NCBI GenBank assembly: GCA_963169295.1
Contig: CAUJDD010000102.1
Coordinates: 1-64,000, forward strand
DNA length: 64,000 nucleotides
Direction of reading: 5' to 3'
From: UBA4416 sp020846025
GTDB lineage: Bacteria > Bacteroidota > Bacteroidia > B-17B0 > Aurantibacillaceae
Shown here: positions 37,630 to 44,633 of the stretch, piece by piece
Position numbering within the stretch: position 1 is the stretch's first letter
Layout: each line of letters starts with the position of its first letter
Program-made: the position numbers and the translations under genes
The notes under the pieces: generated by a model
Told to the model about the DNA's origin: nothing
What the model saw: the letters and a program-made list of their open reading frames with translations, nothing else
Databases searched by the model: none

Positions 37630-38650
37630 AATTAATCATCTTTTCTTTAGGCGTTGTTACCACACCAATTTGATAAAAAGCCGTTTGATGTTGAAGTAAT
37701 AATGCTTCAAATTCATTTTGATTCATAGCATCAACACTTAGTAATAAGCCGCCTGATGTCTGAGGATCACAGTATGCAATAAAATCTAAATGTTCCACGT
37801 CATCAATAAAAGGCGCATGTGCATTATAATTTCTTGTTGTGTTATCAGGCATAACAAATTGCTGAATATATTTTTGGGCTACCTCAATAATTGGAACTTT
37901 ATTTTTAAAAATAGTGGCTGATAAATTAGAACCTTGTAACATTTCTAATAAATGTCCTACTAATCCAAAACCAGTTACATCCGTCATAGCATGCACATAA
38001 GTTTGAGAACCTAATTCATAACCCACTTTATTTAATTGAGTAGTAAGTTTAATAAAAACTTCATATTCGTTATCCAACAATAAACCTCTTTTTAAAGCTG
38101 TGCTTAATATTCCTAACCCTAATGGTTTGGTTAAATAAAGTAAATCATTTTGTTTTATTGTATTGTTTTTCTTTATATGAGCTTTTTTAACTACGCCAGT
38201 AACAGCTAAGCCAAATAAAGGTTCTTGAGTATCTACACTATGCCCACCAGCTAAAGGAATACCCGCTAATGTACATATTTCTTGGGCACCTTTTATAACT
38301 CGTTGTGCTAGTTCTACAGGAATTTTTTCGATTGGCCAACCCAATATTGCAACAGCCATTACTGGTTTACCTCCCATTGCATACACATCACTTATAGCAT
38401 TAGTTGCCGATATCTTTCCAAAATCAAAAGCATCATCAACTATTGGCGTAAAAAAATCGGTGGTACTTATAATACACTGCTCGTTATCTAACTCAAAAAT
38501 TGCTGCATCATCATTTGCTTGATTACCTACCAATAATTTCTCGAAAATTTGGTTTTGCTTACAATCTTTTAAAATTTCATGTAATACTGCAGGTGCAATT
38601 TTACAACCACAACCTGATGCTTTACTATATTGTGTTAATTTAACTGACAT
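37622..38650 (-). CDS. selD: Selenide, water dikinase
   Basis: SelD makes selenophosphate from selenide and ATP. The 342 residues include the glycine-rich active loop S-G-C-G-C-K at 12-17, in which Cys14 and Lys17 correspond to the catalytic Cys17 and Lys20 of E. coli. Other family motifs are D-D-A-A-I-F-E (about 47-53), S-T-T-D-F-F-T-P-I-V-D-D, N-A-I-S-D-V-Y-A-M-G-G and the C-terminal C-D-P-Q-T-S-G-G. The enzyme is the Cys form, not a selenocysteine form. Its start overlaps the end of mnmH by 11 bases, so the two are cotranscribed with selD second. The pairing points to tRNA 2-selenouridine as the use of the selenophosphate. Confidence 0.95.
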   Translation of the reverse strand: MSVKLTQYSKASGCGCKIAPAVLHEILKDCKQNQIFEKLLVGNQANDDAAIFELDNEQCIISTTDFFTPIVDDAFDFGKISATNAISDVYAMGGKPVMAVAILGWPIEKIPVELAQRVIKGAQEICTLAGIPLAGGHSVDTQEPLFGLAVTGVVKKAHIKKNNTIKQNDLLYLTKPLGLGILSTALKRGLLLDNEYEVFIKLTTQLNKVGYELGSQTYVHAMTDVTGFGLVGHLLEMLQGSNLSATIFKNKVPIIEVAQKYIQQFVMPDNTTRNYNAHAPFIDDVEHLDFIAYCDPQTSGGLLLSVDAMNQNEFEALLLQHQTAFYQIGVVTTPKEKMINFS

Positions 38651-39680
38651 GATGACTAAGAGTTTGAAATATTTGTTTAACTTTTTGAGAGTTTGTTATA
38701 ACATTTGTATCATCGCAATGCAAAGTAATAATTGTTTGTTGTTTATTTTGATAATTAAATTCATAGGTTTTGTCGTAATAGGTTAATGCCATTTTAACAA
38801 CATCGTATAAACAATTATTATCTATCAATTCTAAACACTTTTTGGTATTAAGTGTTCCTAGTTGCTGACTTATCTTTAAAACAGATTTTTTTAAAACATC
38901 CCTCTCTACATTTCCATACTCCTCTACCAATTTATGAATACGAGCTTCAAATGGCACTTCAATTTTAATAATGGGAGCGGCTTTCATGTTTTGCCATAAT
39001 CCAAATGGAATTTTATTAAAACCAATAGTTTGAGATTCATCTTCAATAAGGGTAGCTTCAGTTTGATTTAAACTATACATTTCACAAAACACATGGTGTT
39101 CAAAAATTTGTTGTGGATTTTGTGATTTTTGATGAATAGTACCAAATGCCGAACCTTTATGATGGGCGTGGTATTCTAAATCTATTGTTTGTATGTGTTG
39201 CTGGGCTAATTCTTTAAGTATATCTGTTTTGCCACAACCTGTTTTTCCACCCAACAACACCACTGGAAACGATTGATTAAAATAATTTAAAACATAATTT
39301 CTATAAGCTTTGTAGCCACCATTTAATACAACAGCCTGTAAGCCCACACTATTTAAAAGCCATGCAAAACTATTACTTCTCATACCACCTCTAAAACAAT
39401 AAACAAATACCTTCTTGTTTTTTGACAATTGATAAACCTGTTCTATAAATTTATCTGTTTTAGGAGATACAATTTCTTTTCCTCTTGATATTGCTAATTC
39501 TCTGCCTCTTTGTTTAAATATTGTACCAACTTCGGCTCTCTCTAAATCATCAAACAAGGGAATGTTTATGGCAAGAGGAATATGCCCTTTAAAAAATTCA
39601 ATTGGTGCACGAACATCAATTATTAATTGATGCCTAATTGCTTGTATAAAATCTGCTACTGAAAGAGAAGGTGCCGTCAT
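38640..39680 (-). CDS. mnmH: tRNA 2-selenouridine synthase
   Basis: MnmH (SelU/YbbB) replaces sulfur with selenium at U34 of tRNAs for Lys, Glu and Gln. The 346-residue protein has an N-terminal rhodanese domain with the active Cys in V-Y-C-F-R-G-G-M-R-S (about 93-102) and a P-loop G-G-K-T-G-C-G-K-T near 141-149, both diagnostic. The gene overlaps selD by 11 bases. selA, selB and a tRNA-Sec were not seen in the window. Selenium use by tRNA modification alone is a known lifestyle, and the layout here fits it, but absence from a 64-kb window proves nothing about the genome. Confidence 0.94.
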   Translation of the reverse strand: MTAPSLSVADFIQAIRHQLIIDVRAPIEFFKGHIPLAINIPLFDDLERAEVGTIFKQRGRELAISRGKEIVSPKTDKFIEQVYQLSKNKKVFVYCFRGGMRSNSFAWLLNSVGLQAVVLNGGYKAYRNYVLNYFNQSFPVVLLGGKTGCGKTDILKELAQQHIQTIDLEYHAHHKGSAFGTIHQKSQNPQQIFEHHVFCEMYSLNQTEATLIEDESQTIGFNKIPFGLWQNMKAAPIIKIEVPFEARIHKLVEEYGNVERDVLKKSVLKISQQLGTLNTKKCLELIDNNCLYDVVKMALTYYDKTYEFNYQNKQQTIITLHCDDTNVITNSQKVKQIFQTLSHHVS

Positions 39681-39862
39681 GAACCCCTAAAGTAAAAGAA
39701 AAAATTAACTAAAAATAAGGTGATTTAAGAAAAGCTAAAATCTGAATTATTTTTGTATAAGCAACTTATTCATACTTTATTGTTAAAATCTTATTCGATT
39801 TATATCAAAAATAAGATGGGAATCATACCTTTTTATGATTTTTTTTATATAATATTGTAATA

Positions 39863-40273
39863 ATGAAACTGACAAAACTCATAACCTTTATATTTTTGCT
39901 TTTTGCAATAGGTTTCGTTACTCCAGCTCTAGCACAAACAAGAGGAGGACGAAAAAAAGAGCATCGCAACCAAAGAGCAGGAGGAAAGAAGCTATTTGGA
40001 GGTAAAGCAAGGGGAAATGCTAATGCGTTTGCAAAAGGTGGACACCGAAGAGGCTTTATCGCTAGAGTTTTTAAAGGAAACAAAAGTGGTAGTTCATGGA
40101 CTTACCGACCTACCAGACCTGGCAGAGTACAAAAGAAAGAACAGCCACACTTATTTAAACGTAATCGTACCAAGGGTAAACGCCTAACAGATGGTATATT
40201 AGCACAACAAAACAGACAACGTAGCTTACACAGAGTAAGAGGTAATAAGACGTTCTCGAAAAAAAGACATTAA
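39863..40273 (+). CDS. Small, extremely basic secreted protein
   Basis: A 136-residue protein with a strong signal peptide (residues 1-25, ending T-P-A-L-A-Q). The mature part is dominated by Arg, Lys and Gly with His, Gln and Asn, and has almost no acidic residues (only one Asp and two Glu by eye). It begins T-R-G-G-R-K-K-E and ends T-F-S-K-K-R-H. I see no enzyme motif. It resembles unannotated basic secreted proteins of Bacteroidota. A role in binding DNA, LPS or peptidoglycan is inference only. It is a single-gene unit with its own terminator, upstream of purD. Confidence 0.7.
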   Translation: MKLTKLITFIFLLFAIGFVTPALAQTRGGRKKEHRNQRAGGKKLFGGKARGNANAFAKGGHRRGFIARVFKGNKSGSSWTYRPTRPGRVQKKEQPHLFKRNRTKGKRLTDGILAQQNRQRSLHRVRGNKTFSKKRH

Positions 40274-40296
40274 TCAATTAATAAAAGATAACTCAC

Positions 40297-40330
40297 AAAA
40301 TCCCACCTAATACGGTGGGATTTTTTATTT
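40297..40330 (+). terminator. Rho-independent terminator after the basic secreted protein gene
   Basis: An 11-base-pair stem aaaatcccacc (40297-40307) with ggtgggatttt (40314-40324) encloses a six-base loop and is followed by more T. It lies 24 bases after the stop codon and before purD, so purD needs its own promoter. Confidence 0.88.
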
Positions 40331-40368
40331 TTACACTTTATTTACAATCTTATCGCAATTATTTATAT

Positions 40369-41667
40369 ATGAACGTTTTAATATTAGGCTCAGGAGGAAG
40401 AGAACATGCCTTTGCATGGAAAATAGCACAAAGCAAACAACTCGAGAACTTATATATAGCACCAGGTAATGCAGGCACTGCTCAATGTGGTACTAACATT
40501 AATGTATCTGTTAACGATTTTGATGGCATTAAAAATATTGTTTGGGAAAAAAACATAGATATGGTGTTAGTTGGTCCCGAAGACCCTTTAGTAAAAGGAA
40601 TACATGATTATTTTTTACAAGATGAAGTTTTAAAAGATGTGGCTGTAATAGGTCCTAAAAAAGATGGAGCTCAACTCGAAGGCAGTAAAGATTTTAGTAA
40701 ACAATTTATGATGAAGCATGGCGTGCCTACTGCTCGATATAAAAGTTTCATAAAACAAAATATTAATGAAGGAGCAAGCTTCTTAGAAAGTTTAAAACCC
40801 CCTTATGTTTTAAAAGCAGACGGCTTAGCCGCAGGAAAAGGCGTGTTAATTATTAATGACATTGAAGAAGCTAAACAAGAATTAAAAAATATGATTTTAA
40901 ATTCAAAGTTTGGCAATGCAGGAAATACCGTAGTTATAGAGGAGTTTTTAGATGGAATTGAATTATCTGTTTTTGTATTAACTGATGGAAAATCATATAA
41001 ACTTTTACCAGCCGCCAAAGATTACAAACGCATTGGGGTAGGTGATACCGGTTTAAACACCGGAGGTATGGGAGCTGTTAGTCCTGTTCCGTTTGCCAAT
41101 AAAACTTTCTTACAAAAAGTAGAAGAACAAATTGTAAAACCAACTATTAATGGATTAGTAAAAGAAGGGATTGATTATAGAGGTTTTATATTTATAGGAT
41201 TAATGAACTGTGACGGAGAGCCTAAAGTTATTGAATATAATTGCCGAATGGGAGATCCAGAAACAGAAGTAGTTATTCCTCGTATTGAGTCGGATTTATT
41301 AGATTTATTACAAGGTGTGGCTACTCAAACTTTACACAACAAACAATACAAAACCATAACCGATACATCAACAACAGTTGTATTAGTTTCTGGTGGCTAT
41401 CCAGAAGATTATGAAAAAGGCAAACTCATTTCGGGGTTAACACCTACACCATCACACCAACACATCTTTCATTCAGGAACAACCTTAAAAAATAATGATG
41501 TAGTAACCAATGGTGGACGTGTATTTGCCTTAACATCTTTTGGTAAAAACATAGAAGAAGCGACTTCTAGAAGTTTTGAATTAGCAGAACAAATTCAATA
41601 TGATGGAAAATATTATAGAAATGATATAGGAAAAGATTTAATAAACTGGATTAAAAATAATCAATAA
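40369..41667 (+). CDS. purD: Phosphoribosylamine-glycine ligase
   Basis: PurD (GAR synthetase) joins glycine to phosphoribosylamine with ATP in de novo purine synthesis. The 432 residues begin M-N-V-L-I-L-G-S-G-G-R-E-H-A-F, the family N-terminus. The ATG at 40369 is chosen; an upstream in-frame ATG at 40315 lies inside the terminator and adds 18 residues. The ATP-grasp part has K-A-D-G-L-A-A-G-K-G-V near 149-159 and N-C-R-M-G-D-P-E-T near 289-297. The C-terminal domain is present (G-G-R-V-F-A-L-T-S-F-G). pepD follows 11 bases later. purN lies about 18 kb away on the other strand. Confidence 0.97.
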   Translation: MNVLILGSGGREHAFAWKIAQSKQLENLYIAPGNAGTAQCGTNINVSVNDFDGIKNIVWEKNIDMVLVGPEDPLVKGIHDYFLQDEVLKDVAVIGPKKDGAQLEGSKDFSKQFMMKHGVPTARYKSFIKQNINEGASFLESLKPPYVLKADGLAAGKGVLIINDIEEAKQELKNMILNSKFGNAGNTVVIEEFLDGIELSVFVLTDGKSYKLLPAAKDYKRIGVGDTGLNTGGMGAVSPVPFANKTFLQKVEEQIVKPTINGLVKEGIDYRGFIFIGLMNCDGEPKVIEYNCRMGDPETEVVIPRIESDLLDLLQGVATQTLHNKQYKTITDTSTTVVLVSGGYPEDYEKGKLISGLTPTPSHQHIFHSGTTLKNNDVVTNGGRVFALTSFGKNIEEATSRSFELAEQIQYDGKYYRNDIGKDLINWIKNNQ

Positions 41668-41678
41668 AACATAGTAAT

Positions 41679-43124
41679 ATGAACGACACTATTCGTCAAC
41701 TCGAACCTAAAGAACTTTGGAATCATTTCACTGATTTGAATGCAGTTCCACGCCCTTCAAAAAAAGAAGAACGTGTAATTGCTTTTATGAAATCTTTTGG
41801 TGAAAAACTAAGCTTACCAACTATAGTAGATGAGGCTGGAAATGTGATTATAAAAAAACCAGCAACTAAGGGCATGGAAGACAAAATGACTATTGTACTT
41901 CAAAGTCACTTAGACATGGTACATCAAAAAAATACAGCCACTCCATTTGATTTTGATACACAAGGTATTGAAATGTTGGTTGATGGTGATTGGGTAAAAG
42001 CAAATGGTACAACTTTAGGTGCTGATAACGGCATTGGTGTGGCTAGTATTATGGCTATACTTGAGTCGAAAGATATTCCACATCCCGCAATTGAAGCCTT
42101 ATTTACAATTGATGAAGAAACGGGCATGACCGGTGCTTTAGCACTAAAAGGAGGTGTGTTGAATGGACAAATATTATTAAATCTAGATACTGAAGCAGAT
42201 CATGAACTAACCATTGGATGTGCAGGAGGTGTAGATGTAACTGCAGTGGGTACTTATCAAAGTAAAAAAACAACACACACGCAAGCTGTTAAAATTACCT
42301 TAAAAGGTTTAACTGGAGGTCATTCAGGAATGGACATACATCGAGGACGAGCGAATGCCAATAAATTAATGAACCGCATACTTTTTCAGTTACAATCGTA
42401 TATTGAAATAGCAAGTATTGATGGTGGTAGCTTACGAAATGCCATTCCTAGAGAATCAGTATCAATAATTTGCATATCAGATAAAGCAAGATTAGAAAAA
42501 GAAGTAAAAGCATTAGAACAGGTACTAAAATCAGAATATCAAACTACCGACCCAAATCTTACATTAATTATACAAGATTGCGAATTACCATCTACAGTAT
42601 TTGAACACCAGTTTCAAAAACAATTATTAAATTGTTTATATGCTTGTCCGGTAGGTATATATCGCATGAGTCCTGATATTGCAGGTTTAGTACAAACTTC
42701 CAATAATTTAGCAAGAGTAATTGTAAAAGACGGCAATTATCAATTTCAATGTTTAACACGTAGTTCGGTTGATACTGAGAAAACCGATTTACAATTAGCC
42801 ATTACTTCGGCTTTTGAATTATTAGGTGCAAAAGTTACAGCAAGTGGCGCATATCCAGGTTGGACGCCTAAGCCATCCTCAACTATCGTCAGCTTAATGA
42901 GCCAATTATATCATGAATTATATAAAACCGAAGCCAGTGTAAGTGCTTGCCATGCGGGATTAGAATGTGGTATATTAGGAACTAATTATCCTCAAATGCA
43001 GATGATTTCTTTTGGACCAAATATTACAGGAGCTCACTCGCCAGACGAGCGTGTGCAAATAAGCTCAGTACAAAAATTTTGGGGATTTTTATTAGAAACT
43101 TTAAAAAGAATACCTAGGCTATAA
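41679..43124 (+). CDS. pepD: Cytosol non-specific dipeptidase (aminoacyl-histidine dipeptidase)
   Basis: PepD is a two-zinc M20-family peptidase that cleaves dipeptides such as Xaa-His in the cytoplasm. The 481-residue protein has the metal motifs of the family: S-H-L-D-M-V near 79-84, G-A-D-N-G-I-G-V near 111-118, D-E-E-T-G-M-T-G near 145-152 and L-D-T-E-A-D near 170. H-S-G-M-D-I-H-R-G-R-A-N-A lies near 220-232 and H-A-G-L-E-C-G near 426-432. No signal peptide is seen. It follows purD after 11 bases and is probably cotranscribed with it. Confidence 0.94.
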   Translation: MNDTIRQLEPKELWNHFTDLNAVPRPSKKEERVIAFMKSFGEKLSLPTIVDEAGNVIIKKPATKGMEDKMTIVLQSHLDMVHQKNTATPFDFDTQGIEMLVDGDWVKANGTTLGADNGIGVASIMAILESKDIPHPAIEALFTIDEETGMTGALALKGGVLNGQILLNLDTEADHELTIGCAGGVDVTAVGTYQSKKTTHTQAVKITLKGLTGGHSGMDIHRGRANANKLMNRILFQLQSYIEIASIDGGSLRNAIPRESVSIICISDKARLEKEVKALEQVLKSEYQTTDPNLTLIIQDCELPSTVFEHQFQKQLLNCLYACPVGIYRMSPDIAGLVQTSNNLARVIVKDGNYQFQCLTRSSVDTEKTDLQLAITSAFELLGAKVTASGAYPGWTPKPSSTIVSLMSQLYHELYKTEASVSACHAGLECGILGTNYPQMQMISFGPNITGAHSPDERVQISSVQKFWGFLLETLKRIPRL

Positions 43125-43131
43125 AACAAAC

Positions 43132-44028
43132 TTATTGTCCTGGTGCATTAAATTCATTGCGTTCTACGAATTCTATTATTCTACTGGCAATATCTATTCC
43201 AGTGGCAGCTTCTATTCCTTCTAAACCTGGAGAGGAATTTACTTCCATTACTAATGGCCCTCTACTACTTTGTAAAATATCTACACCAGCAATGGCTAAG
43301 CCTAATTTTTTACAGGCCTTAATGGCCGTTGAACGTTCCTCTGGAGTTAACTGAATAAGTGTTGCAGTACCACCACGATGTAAATTGCTTCTAAACTCCC
43401 CTTCTTTAGCTTGGCGTTTCATAGCACCTACCACCTGACCATCAACTACAAAAACCCTTACATCAGCACCATTGGCTTCTTTTATAAATTCCTGTACCAA
43501 AATATTAGCTTCTAATTTTAAGAATGCCTCCACAACTGACTTAGCTGCTTTATGATTTTCAGCTAATAGAACACCTATCCCTTGTGTACCTTCTAATAAT
43601 TTAATAACACACGGTGCCCCACCAATACTATCAATTAAACTACTTATATCTTTATCCTTTGGTGAGTGGGCAAATGCTGTTTTAGGAATACCAATCCCTG
43701 CACGCGATAAAATTTGCAAGCTTCTTAATTTATCTCGTGAACGTACTAAGGCCTGAGACTCAACAGCTGTAAAAATTTTCATCATTTCAAACTGACGTAC
43801 TACAGCTGTTCCATAAAATGTAGCACTTGCGCCGATACGTGGAATAACAGCATTTACATCTGTTATTTCTTTTCCATTATAATAGATATGTGGTCTTCCT
43901 TGCTCAATAAGCAACACACATTTCATGTGATCTAAAACTAACACTTCGTGTCCGCGTTGCTCGGCAGCTTCTACCAAGCGTTTAGTAGAATACAATTTTT
44001 TATTACGAGATAATATGACAATTTTCAT
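43132..44028 (-). CDS. rimK: RimK-type ATP-grasp amino-acid ligase (ribosomal protein S6 glutamate ligase family)
   Basis: RimK family enzymes add glutamates to protein C-termini, classically ribosomal protein S6. The 298 residues start M-K-I-V-I-L-S-R-N and contain P-R-I-G-A-S-A-T-F-Y-G near 86-96, the ATP-grasp E-G-T-Q-G-I-G-V-L-L-A near 145-155, and the metal-binding V-M-E-V-N-S-S-P-G-L-E-G near 271-282. The substrate is not proven by sequence. It lies 31 bases downstream of the aspartic-protease-like gene. These are the recognised partners RimK and RimB, so the two likely act together. Confidence 0.88.
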   Translation of the reverse strand: MKIVILSRNKKLYSTKRLVEAAEQRGHEVLVLDHMKCVLLIEQGRPHIYYNGKEITDVNAVIPRIGASATFYGTAVVRQFEMMKIFTAVESQALVRSRDKLRSLQILSRAGIGIPKTAFAHSPKDKDISSLIDSIGGAPCVIKLLEGTQGIGVLLAENHKAAKSVVEAFLKLEANILVQEFIKEANGADVRVFVVDGQVVGAMKRQAKEGEFRSNLHRGGTATLIQLTPEERSTAIKACKKLGLAIAGVDILQSSRGPLVMEVNSSPGLEGIEAATGIDIASRIIEFVERNEFNAPGQ

Positions 44029-44059
44029 GAAAGGAAGTATTTAATTTTATTTAAGTTAA

Positions 44060-44503
44060 CTATTGGGTTATATAATCATTAAGTTTTATACCATTTGTAT
44101 ATTTTTGTTTTACATCTACAATAAATTTTCCTCTTAACAATTTTCGGCCAATTAACACAGGATAGCGCATTTCTTCACGGTTAGTTAATGATACCGTTGT
44201 AAGAATCTTTTTTCTGCCTATAACAATCAATGTTTTAATCACGAAGCGTTCCTCTATTTCACCAAATGAATTTTTAATTTTCTTTTTTTCAAATTTTGAT
44301 GTTTGAAATTCCTTGTCATTAAATAAAGTAAATGATAAATGCATTTGATTATTCATTTGTATCATTTCTAACTTCTTACAACTTAAAGTACATGAATAGG
44401 CTCCGGTATCAATCTTTGCATCAATTTTAAAAGTATCAAACAAAGGAAAATCGACCCATTCTCTTCGCCCAATTATCTTTATTTTCGTCTCTTGAGACAG
44501 CAT
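44060..44503 (-). CDS. RimB-like retropepsin-type protein (ATP-dependent zinc protease family label)
   Basis: A 147-residue protein from the ATG at 44503 (a GTG at 44527 adds eight hydrophobic residues and is less likely). The family is named ATP-dependent zinc protease but is retropepsin-like, with a single D-T-G-A motif at 32-35, preceded by I-G-R-R-E-W-V-D-F. A second family motif, M-R-Y-P-V-L-I-G-R-K-L-L, lies near 110-121. In the Rim system RimB is the protease that removes poly-glutamate tails added by RimK. rimK follows 31 bases downstream on the same strand. The function here is taken from the family and neighbour. Confidence 0.82.
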   Translation of the reverse strand: MLSQETKIKIIGRREWVDFPLFDTFKIDAKIDTGAYSCTLSCKKLEMIQMNNQMHLSFTLFNDKEFQTSKFEKKKIKNSFGEIEERFVIKTLIVIGRKKILTTVSLTNREEMRYPVLIGRKLLRGKFIVDVKQKYTNGIKLNDYITQ

Positions 44504-44633
44504 GTTATTTATAATACTAAAGTACACTTTATATTATTAGAAATTATGACTGATAAAAAAATATTTATCAGTAATAAGAAGAAAAATGTAATTTCCATAA
44601 TAATTGATAAATAATAAGATAATAAACAGAGAG

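Noticed and set aside
37622..38650. Selenocysteine codon in selD
   Set aside because: The catalytic position is a normal Cys codon in S-G-C-G-C-K, and the frame has no internal TGA.
40315..40368. Upstream in-frame ATG of purD at 40315
   Set aside because: It lies in the terminator hairpin of the previous gene, and the family N-terminus starts at the ATG at 40369.
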